Source of the DNA: Elusimicrobia bacterium RIFOXYB2_FULL_49_7
GTDB taxonomy: Bacteria; Fibrobacterota; OXYB2-FULL-49-7
Length of the DNA stretch: 38,122 nucleotides
Direction: 5' to 3'
Assembly: GCA_001800515.1 (NCBI GenBank)
Contig: MGVN01000115.1
Coordinates: forward strand, 28,980-67,101
The notes beneath the pieces were generated by a model. The model was not told the origin of the DNA, did no database searches, and saw only the letters and a list, made by a program, of their open reading frames with translations. This document shows positions 16,023 to 26,016 of this stretch, piece after piece. The position numbers and the translations under genes are program-made. Position 1 is the stretch's first letter, and each line of letters begins with the position of its first letter.

Positions 16023-19000
16023 TTATTTCATCAGTACCAACCGTCTGGCATTGACATATCCCATCGCTTCCATTCTGTAAATATAGGTCCCGGCACCTAA
16101 AAGTTGCCCGATACTGTTTTGGCCATTGAATTGAGTATAATGATATCCGGCAGCGAAACGGCCGTCAACGAGCGTGATCACCCAACGTCCTCGGATATCA
16201 TAAACATTAATTTTAATGCTTTGCATAGAAGCCGACCGGGAACCTGCGCCATTTTTATTTTTAGCGGGAACAGCGAACATAATCCGGGTCGTAGGATTAA
16301 ACGGGTTGGGTTGGGCATTTCCTAACATAAAGGATTCGGGAATTTCTCGAAGCAATGCCGCTTCAGCGGATGTACTTTGGACCTCAAAGAAATTCGCCGA
16401 CGACCATGGACTGGTGCCCGCGGCATTGGTGGCATTGACCCGCCAGTAGTAAATAACATTTCCCGTCAGACCGCTTACCGTTTGGAATGTTGTGTCAATA
16501 CCGTTCTCATCGTACACGATCGAAACAGAAGAAAAGAGGGAGTCTTTCGATATCTGCAAGGTATAGGTGGTCGCATTTTCTACCGGATCCCATGATAATG
16601 TGATGGTCAGCGAACCGCCGGCGGTTTCCGATAATGTCGGCGCAACGGGAGTGGTGACAATGGTCGTGAACCGGTTAACGGCCGACCAGTAACTGGTGCC
16701 GCCGGCATTGGTTGTCTTGACCCGCCAGAAATAACGCGTATTGTTTTTTAATCCGGAAAGGGCGATGAAATTGGCGCTGAGCGTATTCATCGACGACGTC
16801 ACGAATGTCGAGTCCGTGGAAACCTGGACGGAATAGGATAATGCCGTTGCCTCTGCACTCCACTTAAGGGTAAGGATGACAGGAATCTCCGTTGCATTGT
16901 CCACGGGCGACAACAGCGTCGGCGGAGCACTGATGGTGGTGAACCTGCTCATTGCGGACCAGATGCTTGTCCCAGTCGCATTCGTGGCATTGACACGCCA
17001 GTAATAAACCATACCCGCTGATAGGGTGGTAATGGTATAGGCCGTATAACTCAGCCCACTCTGATTGAAGACAACTCCCGATTGAAAAGCGGAATCTGTG
17101 GAAACTTGCAAACAGTAAGAGGTGGCATTCTGGACCGTATCCCATTGAAACGTGACTGATTGTGTTACCGAATTAATCGGGGAAATAACGACCGGCGCAG
17201 CAGTGGCGGTACGGAAACTGTTGGCCGCAGACCATTCACTTGTACCGCCTGCATTCGTGGCATTGACGCGCCAGTAATACGTGGTGGAATAGAGAAGACC
17301 GGTGACGGTCTGATTGGCAACGGACAGCCCGGTTTGGCCGTATACCACCGAGACGGCAAAGGTGGAATCCGAAGAAACCTGAATCCCATAGGAAGTAGCG
17401 GTTGCAACCGTGTTCCAGGACAACTTGAGAGAGGTCGTTTGGTTGGTCGCATTATTGGACGGCGAGACCGGTGTCGGGGCGGATATCCGGGTAGTAAAGG
17501 CGTATTTGGAAGACCAATTTCCCGTACCGTTTAAATTGGTTGCACACACGCGCCAATAATAAGTCTTATTGTTGGCCAAACCGCTGATATTCTGCTCCAA
17601 AACCGTCAGGCCGCTTAAATTCACCATCACCGAGGTTAAAAAAACGGTGTCCGTTGCGACCTGCAAAGAATAAGCGGTAGCAGACTCTGCCGGGTTCCAT
17701 TTGAGGGTCAGTAAGAGGGGTTGGTTCAGGGCATTGTTGACCGGCGAAACCGGAACCGGCGCAGCGGGCAGAGTGGTAAAATGAAACGCAACCGACCATT
17801 CGCCGGTTCCCCCGGCGTTGGCGGCGTTGACACGCCAATAATAGGTCGTATTGGCCGACAATCCGCTCAAAGTCAGATAGGCTGTCGTTAGTCCGACTTG
17901 CCCGTAAGTCATCGGTCCGGTGAACGTGGAATCCTGTGAAATCTGAACACCATATGACGTTGCGGTCGGAACCGTATTCCATGACAACTTTAGCGAAACG
18001 GCTTGATTGACGGAAGAATTAACAGGCAATGCAGGTATCGGGCTGCCGATAACGGTCGTAAAATTATGCACGGATGACCAGTTTCCCGTTCCATTCGGAT
18101 TGGTCGCACTGACTCGCCAATAGTATTTGGTATTATTGGCGATACCGGAGAGTGTTTGAGAAAGGCCGGTCAGGCCGGCCTGACTATAAAAGATCGTTTT
18201 GGCAAAAGTCGAATCCGTGGAAACCTGCAAATGATACGATGTCGCAGCCGATACAGCACCCCACTCCAGTTCAAGTGCAAGAGGCTGTCCCAAAACGCCG
18301 TTCAGCGGACGATTGAGTTCGGGACTTCCTATCATGGTCATGAACCGATATGGGGTAGACCACGAACTGGTGCCGTTGGCATTCGAAGCATTGACACGCC
18401 AAAAATAAACCCTATTATTCAACAAACCCGTAATAGTCTGGGCAATTGACGTCAATCCATTCTGATTATAGACATACGTTCCTGAAAAAATGGAGTCTAC
18501 TGAAACCTGAAGAGAATAACTGGTAGCGGAAGAGCTCGTCATCCAGCTGAGCATTGGTGAAAGAGATTGGTTGACCGTGTTATTGGCTGGAATGGAAAGC
18601 GTGGGAACGGCAGGGGGAACCAACGTCACCGTGGTAAACCGATTGAAATCAGACCAATGGCTTATTCCACCTGCATTAGTTGCATTGACGCGCCAGTAAT
18701 AAACCGTGTTGTTCGATAAACCGCTGAGAGCCTGGTAGAGCAAGGTCAGACCGCTGAAATTGCAGACAAAGCCGGTAGCAAAAGTCGAATCCGTAGAGAC
18801 CTGCAAACCATAAGAGGTGGCGGAAGTTGAGGCATACCATTTCAGGGAAAGGGAGACGGCCTGGCCGATTGCACTATTCAGCGGAGAAGCAAGTACGGGT
18901 GCAGCCGGAGGGGCGATGAGGGTCGTCAGTTTATAAGCTGTCGACCAAGCGCTGGCCCCACCGGTATTGGAAGCGCTGACCCGCCAGTAATAGACGGTGT

Positions 19001-22000
19001 TGTTGGAAAGTCCCTCTACGGCTTGGGACGTGGAGGCAATTCCACTCTGGTTGTAAACATAAGTCGTCAAAGTGGACACCGTGGAGACTTGCAGGGTATA
19101 AGAAGAAGCAGCGGAAACCGTATTCCAAGAAAAGGTAAGTGTTGTCGGCTGCGCAGTCGCTCCTGTCGCAGGCGAAACAAGGGAAGGAGCGGCAAGAACA
19201 GTGGAAAAATGGAAGATGTCGGACCAAACACTGGTTCCCCCGGCATTGGTGGCATTGACACGCCAAAAATAAGAAGTACTGTTGGCTAATGCCGAAATGG
19301 TTTGAGACGAAGTCGTCAGCCCGTTTTGATTATAGGTCATGGAAGTGGAAAAGGTGGAATCCGTGGAGACTTGCAATCCGTAAGAAGTTGCGGAAGTAAC
19401 GGTGTTCCATTTCAGGGTGAGGGAGACGGCTTGATTGGTCGACTTATCAAGAGGCGAAATCGGAACCGGGGCGGCCAGAAGTGTGGTAAGACGATATCGA
19501 GCGGACCAGTCGCTGGCACCGCCGGGATTGATGGCTTTAACACGCCAGTAATAGATCGTATTGTTGCTGAGACCGCTGATCCTCTGAGCCGTATCCGTCA
19601 AACCGCTTTGGTTGAAAAACAGCGAGACAGAAAAGGTGGAATCCGTGGAAACCTGCAGAGCATAGGACGAAGCGGTCGCAACGGCATTCCATTGCAGATC
19701 GAGAGAAACCGCTTGTCCGAGCGCGCCATTCCCCGGCGCAACAAGCGAGGGCGCCTTGAGAATAGTGGTAAATCCGTTGACAACAGACCAAGATCCCGTA
19801 CCGGCGGAATTGGTCGCGCTGACCCGCCAATAGTAGAGAGTGGTATAAGATAGTCCGCTCACGGTCTGAGAGGTAGCAGTCAATCCGCTTTGGTTGCATA
19901 TCATCGAACCGGCAAATGTGGAATCTGTGGAGACCTGCAGGGTATACGCCGTCGCCGTAGAAACAACGTTCCAGGACAGGGACGGAGAAACGGATTGATT
20001 GGTCGCCTGATTATAAGGCGATATCAAAATGGGCGCCTGGGGAAGCGCAATAATAGTCGTGAAGGTGTTCTTTGTCGACCATGCGCTGACACTTGTTGCA
20101 TTGCCCGCATTCACCCGCCAGTAATACGTCGTATTATTGGAAAGGTTCATCGACAGCGTATGCGACGGGGCCGTCAATCCCGTTCGGCTGTAAACAATGG
20201 AAGCGGAAAAGGTTGAATCATTGCTGATTTGAAGGGAATACACGGTGGCAAAGGAAACCGTATTCCAGGACAAGGTGGGGGCTATCGCCAGACCGGTCGC
20301 ACCCGTCGAGGGGAAAGAAAGTGTTGGGGCGGCAAGAACGGTGGAGAAGGAATAAACCGAAGACCATTTCCCCGTACCGGCAATGTTGCTGGCGCTGACC
20401 CGCCAATAATATGTGGTATAATGGGTCAGTCCGCTTAACGCATAGGTGGTCGCCGTGAGTCCGCTTTGATTAGAAACAACACCGCTTGAAAACAACGAAT
20501 CCGTAGAGACCTGAAGGGAATAAGAAACGGCCGTCGCAACACTGTTCCAGGAAAGCGACAAGGAACAGCCCAGGTCGTTGGTCCTGTCGGAAGGCGAAGA
20601 TAGAATGGGGCTATCGGGAACAGCCACTATCGTGGTGAAACGACTGTGACGGGACCAATGGCTGGTACCGCCGCTATTAGAGGCATTGATACGCCAATAA
20701 TATGTTTTGTTGTTTGCAAGACCGTTAACGGTTTGCGACGTGTTCGTCAATCCGAGCTGACTGTAAACAATCGAATTGGAAAACGAAGAATCCGTGGAGA
20801 CCTGCAACCCATAGCTGTCGGCCGTAGCAACGGCATTCCAGGATAAGTTCAATGTCGTAGCCTGGTGGATTGCTCCATCGGTCGGCGAAGCGGGGGTGGG
20901 CGAAAGCAGTGTCGTGATGAATTGATTTTTGACGCTCCAAGCGCTGGTACCGCCGTTGTTGGAGGCATTGACACGCCAAAAGTAAACCGTATTGTTCGTC
21001 AAGCCGGTCACGACCTGCGATGAAAGAGTTAAGCCCGTCTTGCTGAAGGCAATGGAACTTGAAAAAGTCGAATCGGTTGAAACCTGGACGGAATAAGAGG
21101 TGGCGGAAGTAACGGAGCTCCAGGACAATGTTAAAGAATCATCCTGATTGGTTGATTTATCAGCCGGAATGAAATAGGAAGGCGCAACCGGCGGCAATGG
21201 ACTTCTCCATACCCCACTGTTCGTGCCGATGAATAGGTATCCGCCGGTCGCGGTCATGGACAAAACGGAATAACTGGAGGAGAGACCGCTGTTGACGGCA
21301 GACCAGGATGTTCCATTATTGTGATAAACGGCGCCGACCAAGCCGATGAAGACATCCGCTGTCATTGCGGACATCGATAAAATACTGGCACTACTGGAAA
21401 GGCCGCTGTTCAAAGCGGTCCAATTATTTCCATCGTCATTAGAATAATAAACACCGCCGCCATTGGTTCCGGCATAAATGGTTGAACCGAGGGCCGTTAA
21501 CCCGTTCACAATGACATTGCCGGGCAGACCGGTGCAAGCCGCACTCCAGGTAGCACCGTCATCGCTTGAACGGTAGATTCCGCTCTCCACGCCGATGAAA
21601 ACGGTCGTACCGGAAATGGTAATGGCATTGATGGTTTGATTCACGGGCAGACCCGTACTGGAAGCGGTCCAGGTGCCTCCCTCATCCGCCGAGGTGTAGA
21701 TTCCTTTTGCATACGTTCCGGCAATGAGATGGGATGCCATGACTGAAAGAACGGTCACGGTCGCATTGCTCGGCAAGCCGTTGTTGGCACTTAACCACGT
21801 TGTCCCGTTATCTTTGGAGAGATAGACGCCTTTTCCATATGTACCGGCATAAAGATTGGCGTTATAGGGCAAAAGGGCATAAACCGTGGTATTGTCCGGC
21901 AAGCCGTCGGAAATCTCGGTCCAGGTGGAACCATTGTCCGAGGACAAATAGACCCCGGCCGAATAGAGTCCCGCATAAAGATTGCTGCCGTTAGCGGCAA

Positions 22001-22154
22001 GCGCCAGGATATTATTTCCGGTGGGACAGTTTGTTTGTATCCATGCGCCATAAACATTTAATGTCATGACAAGTGCCATTACCGGACACATCATCCAACA
22101 TAAGGGATGCCATGATTGCAATAGCGATCGGCGGATTTTTGTCGAGTGGGCCAT
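16023..22154 (-). CDS. Giant secreted protein: Asp-box propeller, 17 FN3 modules, T9SS-like sorting domain
   Basis: The product has about 2043 residues. After a signal peptide, six or seven Asp-box/BNR units (SSDNGSTWTEI, SKDNGTTWLSA, SNDDGNNWTAL; to about residue 315) form a likely propeller. Seventeen FN3-type modules follow, each with a conserved strand like YYWRVNATNAGGTS-WS and an ATSYxLQVSTDSTF segment. The C-terminus (about 100 residues, NAQPNPFNPTTRI to GAGTYIYRMEA) fits the Por/T9SS type A sorting domain, so the protein is probably exported by T9SS and attached to or shed from the surface. The GAGGAGG site at 22161-22167 places the start at the ATG at 22154 rather than the upstream TTG at 22169. 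The gene stands alone and is divergent from the glycerate kinase gene. Adhesion or glycan binding is likely by architecture only. Confidence 0.92.
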   Translation of the reverse strand: MAHSTKIRRSLLQSWHPLCWMMCPVMALVMTLNVYGAWIQTNCPTGNNILALAANGSNLYAGLYSAGVYLSSDNGSTWTEISDGLPDNTTVYALLPYNANLYAGTYGKGVYLSKDNGTTWLSANNGLPSNATVTVLSVMASHLIAGTYAKGIYTSADEGGTWTASSTGLPVNQTINAITISGTTVFIGVESGIYRSSDDGATWSAACTGLPGNVIVNGLTALGSTIYAGTNGGGVYYSNDDGNNWTALNSGLSSSASILSMSAMTADVFIGLVGAVYHNNGTSWSAVNSGLSSSYSVLSMTATGGYLFIGTNSGVWRSPLPPVAPSYFIPADKSTNQDDSLTLSWSSVTSATSYSVQVSTDSTFSSSIAFSKTGLTLSSQVVTGLTNNTVYFWRVNASNNGGTSAWSVKNQFITTLLSPTPASPTDGAIHQATTLNLSWNAVATADSYGLQVSTDSSFSNSIVYSQLGLTNTSQTVNGLANNKTYYWRINASNSGGTSHWSRHSRFTTIVAVPDSPILSSPSDRTNDLGCSLSLSWNSVATAVSYSLQVSTDSLFSSGVVSNQSGLTATTYALSGLTHYTTYYWRVSASNIAGTGKWSSVYSFSTVLAAPTLSFPSTGATGLAIAPTLSWNTVSFATVYSLQISNDSTFSASIVYSRTGLTAPSHTLSMNLSNNTTYYWRVNAGNATSVSAWSTKNTFTTIIALPQAPILISPYNQATNQSVSPSLSWNVVSTATAYTLQVSTDSTFAGSMICNQSGLTATSQTVSGLSYTTLYYWRVSATNSAGTGSWSVVNGFTTILKAPSLVAPGNGALGQAVSLDLQWNAVATASSYALQVSTDSTFSVSLFFNQSGLTDTAQRISGLSNNTIYYWRVKAINPGGASDWSARYRLTTLLAAPVPISPLDKSTNQAVSLTLKWNTVTSATSYGLQVSTDSTFSTSMTYNQNGLTTSSQTISALANSTSYFWRVNATNAGGTSVWSDIFHFSTVLAAPSLVSPATGATAQPTTLTFSWNTVSAASSYTLQVSTVSTLTTYVYNQSGIASTSQAVEGLSNNTVYYWRVSASNTGGASAWSTAYKLTTLIAPPAAPVLASPLNSAIGQAVSLSLKWYASTSATSYGLQVSTDSTFATGFVCNFSGLTLLYQALSGLSNNTVYYWRVNATNAGGISHWSDFNRFTTVTLVPPAVPTLSIPANNTVNQSLSPMLSWMTSSSATSYSLQVSVDSIFSGTYVYNQNGLTSIAQTITGLLNNRVYFWRVNASNANGTSSWSTPYRFMTMIGSPELNRPLNGVLGQPLALELEWGAVSAATSYHLQVSTDSTFAKTIFYSQAGLTGLSQTLSGIANNTKYYWRVSATNPNGTGNWSSVHNFTTVIGSPIPALPVNSSVNQAVSLKLSWNTVPTATSYGVQISQDSTFTGPMTYGQVGLTTAYLTLSGLSANTTYYWRVNAANAGGTGEWSVAFHFTTLPAAPVPVSPVNNALNQPLLLTLKWNPAESATAYSLQVATDTVFLTSVMVNLSGLTVLEQNISGLANNKTYYWRVCATNLNGTGNWSSKYAFTTRISAPTPVSPSNNATNQTTSLKLSWNTVATATSYGIQVSSDSTFAVSVVYGQTGLSVANQTVTGLLYSTTYYWRVNATNAGGTSEWSAANSFRTATAAPVVISPINSVTQSVTFQWDTVQNATSYCLQVSTDSAFQSGVVFNQSGLSYTAYTITTLSAGMVYYWRVNATNATGTSIWSAMSRFTTISAPPTLLSPVDNATEIPVILTLKWSAEATALSYSVQVSTDSTFVTSSMNTLSANFIALSGLKNNTRYFWRVKTTNAGGTSYWSAVNRFTTIVTTPVAPTLSETAGGSLTITLSWDPVENATTYTLQISKDSLFSSVSIVYDENGIDTTFQTVSGLTGNVIYYWRVNATNAAGTSPWSSANFFEVQSTSAEAALLREIPESFMLGNAQPNPFNPTTRIMFAVPAKNKNGAGSRSASMQSIKINVYDIRGRWVITLVDGRFAAGYHYTQFNGQNSIGQLLGAGTYIYRMEAMGYVNARRLVLMK
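16385..21195 (-). repeat. 17 tandem FN3-coding repeats
   Basis: About 4.8 kb of the giant gene is a tandem array of modules averaging about 283 bases. Each encodes a diverged copy of one FN3-type unit. The best conserved DNA blocks encode the YYWRV strand and the QVSTDSTF strand. No two neighbouring units looked identical by eye, which argues for old duplications rather than recent expansion. Such arrays are prone to copy-number change and assembly collapse. Confidence 0.85.
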
Positions 22155-22160
22155 GAATTT

Positions 22161-22167
22161 CCTCCTC
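22161..22167 (-). promoter_or_regulatory. Ribosome binding site fixing the start of the giant FN3 gene
   Basis: GAGGAGG on the minus strand lies six bases before the ATG at 22154. A longer reading from the TTG at 22169 would start at or inside this site, so the ATG is preferred. Confidence 0.8.
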
Positions 22168-22364
22168 AATGAATGTGACTTCTCATTAAAGAAGGACTTC
22201 CCTGTCCCCGGTATCCGTCAACACACTCCGTTCCATCCGTGCGTTCGGCGATACCTTTATCGGTAATCATAATATCGGAAGCCGAAAAAATTGCTTATAT
22301 TTTGCTTATGGACCGGCAAAATTTGGTCTCTCATCCGCTTCGTATTAAATTATTTTCTTGTTTA

Positions 22365-23513
22365 ATGACTCGTCCCTTCACCGTTCTGATCGCCTTCGAT
22401 TCCTTTAAGGAATCCATGTCCTCTCTTGAAGCGGCTCATGCCTTTACAACAGGTTTTAAGAAAGGATTTCCAACAGCACGCCTCCTGGTATTTCCCATTT
22501 CAGACGGCGGAGAGGGTTTTACCCGCGCGTTTCTCGGCCATCGGGGAGAACGGATCGCGGTTCGAGTTCATGATCCTCTTTTTCGCCCCATTACGGCTGC
22601 TTTCGGCCTTTTATCGGATCCCAAACGGGCAATAGTGGAATGCGCAGCCGCTTCCGGTCTGGAAAGGCTGGCCGTTTCCGAACGCAATCCCCTTAACACC
22701 ACTTCATATGGCACCGGCGAACTTATCCGGCATGCCCTGAACCGTCATATCCCGGAAATCATCATCGGTCTCGGCGGCAGTGCCACCAACGACGGCGGAA
22801 CCGGACTGGCCCAGGCGCTGGGCATTCGTTTTCTGGACAAAAAAGGGGTGCTTATGCCTGCACCCATTCGAGGCAAAGACCTCTCTCATATTGGTACGAT
22901 ATCCATGGACAGTGTTGATAAACGGCTGGCCCGATGCACGCTTATTGCGGCAAGCGATGTCCGCAACCCGATGACCGGTTCGCAGGGTGCGTCTGCGATT
23001 TTCGGTCCTCAAAAGGGGGCCACGCCTGTCATGGTCCGTGAACTGGACAACGGCTTGCGTCATTTGGCCAAACTTATTCATCGGGATTTGGGGAGAAAAG
23101 TGGAAAAACAACCGGGGAGCGGTGCTGCCGGCGGTTTGGGCGGCGGCTTGTCCGCCTTTTTCGGTGCGAAGCAAGTATCGGGTATCCGTTTCCTTCTGGA
23201 ACACAACGGTTTTTCAGCGGCATTGGCAAAAGCGAATCTCGTGGTAACCGGCGAAGGACGGTTGGACGGGCAAAGTCTTCAGGGAAAAGCGGTAGTGGGT
23301 GTGGCCCGTTACTGTTTGAATACGGGCGTACCTTGTATTGCACTCTGTGGCAGCATAGAGCCTTCGGATAAACGTCTTTACAAGACAGGATTGACGGCGG
23401 CTTTTTCCATTCTGCCCGGATTAACAAACCTCCCCTCGGCCCTGATCAAAGGAAAGACACATCTACACCAAACAGGTGAAAATCTCGCCCGTTTATTAAG
23501 GAAAATAACATGA
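22365..23513 (+). CDS. Glycerate kinase
   Basis: This 382-residue protein has the glycerate kinase type 1 (GlxK/GarK) pattern: LIAFDSFKESMSS at the N-terminus, SDGGEGF, GLGGSATNDGGTGLAQALG near residue 130, GAAGGLGGGLSAF and VTGEGRLDGQSLQGKAVVGVA. The family transfers phosphate from ATP to D-glycerate, giving phosphoglycerate for central metabolism. The frame is open further upstream (ATG at 22308, earlier starts to 22239). The ATG at 22365 gives the family's usual length and N-terminus, though no clear ribosome site precedes it. The stop overlaps the next start as ATGA, so it heads the operon up to 27135. Confidence 0.93.
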   Translation: MTRPFTVLIAFDSFKESMSSLEAAHAFTTGFKKGFPTARLLVFPISDGGEGFTRAFLGHRGERIAVRVHDPLFRPITAAFGLLSDPKRAIVECAAASGLERLAVSERNPLNTTSYGTGELIRHALNRHIPEIIIGLGGSATNDGGTGLAQALGIRFLDKKGVLMPAPIRGKDLSHIGTISMDSVDKRLARCTLIAASDVRNPMTGSQGASAIFGPQKGATPVMVRELDNGLRHLAKLIHRDLGRKVEKQPGSGAAGGLGGGLSAFFGAKQVSGIRFLLEHNGFSAALAKANLVVTGEGRLDGQSLQGKAVVGVARYCLNTGVPCIALCGSIEPSDKRLYKTGLTAAFSILPGLTNLPSALIKGKTHLHQTGENLARLLRKIT

Positions 23514-24127
23514 TCAAAACCGCACTCTTCCTCTGTTTGTCGCTGCTATTGGGCGGCTGTGCGTCGGACCTCAAGCTGTCGGCCTTTGACGCCTCCGTCA
23601 AGAATAAGCCTATTTCGCAGGTCGTGCTTTTACAGCTGCCCGGCTCCTCCTATCCCATGCACCACAATATTGTAGCCGTTAAAACGTATGATTTCCCCAC
23701 CCTTTGCATCAACGCCTTGGAAAAGGTGGTGCAATCCAAGCGAAAGGGTTGGAAACTGATTCCACCGTCCACGGCCGTTGCAGCGGATCCCGAGATCAGC
23801 CGTCTTATTCCGCTCGATCAACAGGCTCAACGGGATCTGCCGCCGGAGGTGAAAGAAGAGATGAAAAAAGACGGGGCGTTGCTTGAAACATGCCATTTCA
23901 TGGCCATCGAAGCCATCAGCGTCAAGGATGTCGGCACTCCACAGGCGCCGGGCCTGTTGGTGGTCGGCGTCTGTCTGCAGATATGGGACTTTCAGGAGGG
24001 CAAATTGGTCTATCGCGCCCGCAATACCACACGCCCCATCAATTACGTGGAAAAAGATTTTACGGACAAAGCGGACGACGCCCTGTTTGATCTTTTCCGG
24101 GAACTCCTTTCACCTCTGCCCCAATAA
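23510..24127 (+). CDS. Lipoprotein of unknown function
   Basis: The 205-residue product has a lipoprotein signal peptide with lipobox LLGGC (Cys near residue 17). The rest is a soluble alpha/beta domain containing VVLLQLPGSSYPMHHNIVAV and a C-terminal DKADDALFDLFRELLSPLP helix. Its size and position resemble the second lipoprotein at 25051, and both have a strand of similar type (VVLLQLP, IVVFPLL) after the anchor. They may be distant relatives with an envelope-stress or assembly role, but I do not recognise a named family. It overlaps the glycerate kinase stop by 4 bases, and the fmt gene starts 4 bases after its stop. Confidence 0.8.
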   Translation: MIKTALFLCLSLLLGGCASDLKLSAFDASVKNKPISQVVLLQLPGSSYPMHHNIVAVKTYDFPTLCINALEKVVQSKRKGWKLIPPSTAVAADPEISRLIPLDQQAQRDLPPEVKEEMKKDGALLETCHFMAIEAISVKDVGTPQAPGLLVVGVCLQIWDFQEGKLVYRARNTTRPINYVEKDFTDKADDALFDLFRELLSPLPQ

Positions 24128-24131
24128 ACGG

Positions 24132-25073
24132 ATGGAAAAAAAACGATTGCGTCTGCTCTTTATGGGAACCCCGGAATTTGCGGTGGAAAGCCTGCTTGCT
24201 CTGTCGAAAAGTAATCATGACATCATTCGTGTCATTTCCGCGCCCGACAAACCGCGCGGTCGCGGCCAACATCTCTCTCCCACACCGGTCAAGGCGGAAG
24301 CACTCCGTTTAGGATTACCGGTTCTAACCCCGCCGGATTTGAAGGACCCCGCCTTTTTTGATGAGATTTCAGCGCTGAAACCTGATCTGTGCGTCATTGT
24401 GGCTTTCCGTATTCTTCCCCTGTCGCTGGTCAACCTGCCGCGGTTTGGGACCATCAATCTCCATGGATCGCTCTTGCCCGCCTACCGCGGGGCCGCCCCC
24501 ATTCAGTGGGCCGTGGCTTGCGGGGAAAAGGAAACCGGGGTCACGGTCTTTTTCTTGAACCGGGTGATAGATGGCGGCGAAATCATCCGCTCGGACAAGA
24601 TCGCCATCGGCCAGGATGAAACGGCGGGCGAACTCTATGAACGGCTGAAAATCCTGGGTGCCTCGACCCTTTGTGCGGCAGTAAACGATATCGCTTCCGG
24701 ACAGGCGACACCTCACCATCAGGATGAAAGCCGTGTTTCGCAGGCGCCCAAACTGAAAAAGGAACATGGGAAAATTGACTTGTCAAGACCGGCCCGGGAA
24801 GTGTATAATTTGATCCGAGGCATGACACCCATACCCGGAGCCTGGCTGAGACATGATCATCGGACGATTCAAGTGGTTCGGGCCGTTCTGCTTTGCGAGA
24901 CGGGTAAGGGAGAACCGGGCCGGGTTGTCAAGACCGGTCCTGAGGGTTTGGATATCCAAACCGGATGCGGTATTTTGCGTCTTCTCTCCGTCAAGCCCGA
25001 AAGCCGCGGTCCTATGACGGCAGCCGACTTTTGCAACGGATTTCGAATCCATGAAAACAGCCGTTTCAACTGA
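24132..25073 (+). CDS. fmt: Methionyl-tRNA formyltransferase
   Basis: The 313-residue product has the length and motifs of Fmt. LRLLFMGTPEFAVESLLAL forms the N-terminal Rossmann start. INLHGSLLPAYRGAAPIQWA is the formyl-tetrahydrofolate/catalytic segment. ETGVTVFFLNRVIDGGEII and a C-terminal OB-like tRNA-binding domain (residues about 205-313) follow. It formylates Met-tRNAfMet for translation initiation. The catalytic Asn, His and Asp region is present (IN-H-SLLP and the downstream D). The ATG at 24132 is chosen because Fmt proteins start just before this Rossmann strand; the frame is open further upstream inside the lipoprotein gene. The peptide deformylase gene def, its frequent neighbour, is not here. 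Two lipoprotein genes flank it, the second overlapping its end by 23 bases. Confidence 0.96.
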   Translation: MEKKRLRLLFMGTPEFAVESLLALSKSNHDIIRVISAPDKPRGRGQHLSPTPVKAEALRLGLPVLTPPDLKDPAFFDEISALKPDLCVIVAFRILPLSLVNLPRFGTINLHGSLLPAYRGAAPIQWAVACGEKETGVTVFFLNRVIDGGEIIRSDKIAIGQDETAGELYERLKILGASTLCAAVNDIASGQATPHHQDESRVSQAPKLKKEHGKIDLSRPAREVYNLIRGMTPIPGAWLRHDHRTIQVVRAVLLCETGKGEPGRVVKTGPEGLDIQTGCGILRLLSVKPESRGPMTAADFCNGFRIHENSRFN

Positions 25074-25737
25074 TTACCGCCGGTTTCTCTCTCCGGTTGT
25101 ATTGCTTACGGCCCTGATGATATGGACGGGGTGCGCACCCGTCATCCAAAGTAATTTCAAAATCCGATACCGGGGCGAATCCCTGCCTCTCTTTTTCGAA
25201 CCCGGTGCGCGTATTGTCGTTTTTCCCCTGCTCACCACGGAACAGCAAACATTCAATCCCGGCATGACCTCCGCGGCCATTGAGGCGCAGCTCCGCCTGG
25301 ACCAACGCCACCTGCCGATTATTCCGTTTGAAAGTCTTCAGAATGCGGTCATGGACAAGGGGATTCAGGACGTTTTCTTGTCCGCCTGCAACGACTTTTA
25401 TCGCAATGGTCAGGTGGCGGGCAAGGATTTGAAGGCACTTCGGGAAAGTATCGCTCCGCTTCGGCCGAAATTCTTTCTTTTTCTGCGGATTGAGCGCATG
25501 CAGGCTTACCGTGACGCCTCACGCACCCACAAGCGGCAGATTTTTCTGTCCGGCTCCCTTTTTGCGGTGGAGGGGGAGACCGAGGCCCTCCGTTTCACCT
25601 GCGCCACGCTGGGGGAAGGCCGCTCCCATCCGGTTCCGTTAAAGGATTTGGTGGCGGATAACGTCCGGATCCTGATCCGTTCCCTACCGAGCGATTTGTC
25701 CAGAAGTATGGAACTCGAAAAGGAGAAGGAGTGGTGA
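25051..25737 (+). CDS. Lipoprotein of unknown function
   Basis: The 228-residue product has a signal sequence and a lipobox ending in WTGC (Cys near 28). The mature domain has a strand-rich start (ARIVVFPLLTTEQQTF), then helices and a repeated strand (KFFLFLRIERMQAYRDA). This is the type of mixed fold seen in envelope lipoproteins whose genes often start with 'xIVVFPL'. No catalytic motif is seen. It begins 23 bases before the end of fmt and is followed by the small gene at 25739. Function is unknown. Confidence 0.8.
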   Translation: MKTAVSTDYRRFLSPVVLLTALMIWTGCAPVIQSNFKIRYRGESLPLFFEPGARIVVFPLLTTEQQTFNPGMTSAAIEAQLRLDQRHLPIIPFESLQNAVMDKGIQDVFLSACNDFYRNGQVAGKDLKALRESIAPLRPKFFLFLRIERMQAYRDASRTHKRQIFLSGSLFAVEGETEALRFTCATLGEGRSHPVPLKDLVADNVRILIRSLPSDLSRSMELEKEKEW

Positions 25738-25738
25738 T

Positions 25739-25927
25739 ATGCGGGAACGGGTTGAACGAACCGTGGAGTTGGGCTTCCTGAAGAATGAAAAGAAAGTGGT
25801 GGATGACATGGAGCGGCTGACCGATGACATGAAAAGTAAGGGCTTTTCATTCATTCACAGCGAAACGGATCCCAACCTGAACCATGTCACATTGATTTTC
25901 GAACGGGAGATTTTTCCGGACGAATGA
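25739..25927 (+). CDS. Small protein of unknown function (62 residues)
   Basis: A short hydrophilic protein with a helical N-terminal half (ERVERTVELGFLKNEKKVVDDMERL) and a C-terminal strand pair (FSFIHSETD, HVTLIFERE). AAGGAG at the end of the upstream gene places the ATG one base after that gene's stop. Position, ribosome site and amino-acid content support a real gene; no family is recognised. Confidence 0.6.
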   Translation: MRERVERTVELGFLKNEKKVVDDMERLTDDMKSKGFSFIHSETDPNLNHVTLIFEREIFPDE

Positions 25928-26016
25928 AACTTGTCGCTGCGCTGATCATTAGTTTATTTTAATCACATAATATAGCCTGACGCAGACTTTAAAAACGTGT
26001 TGCAAAAGGAACCGAT

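Noticed and set aside
16385..21195. Possible CRISPR-like or non-coding tandem array
   Set aside because: The periodicity is about 283 bases, keeps the reading frame and encodes FN3 modules.
23883..24131. Upstream extension of the fmt frame
   Set aside because: It lies inside the lipoprotein gene, and the Fmt family begins at the Rossmann strand after 24132.
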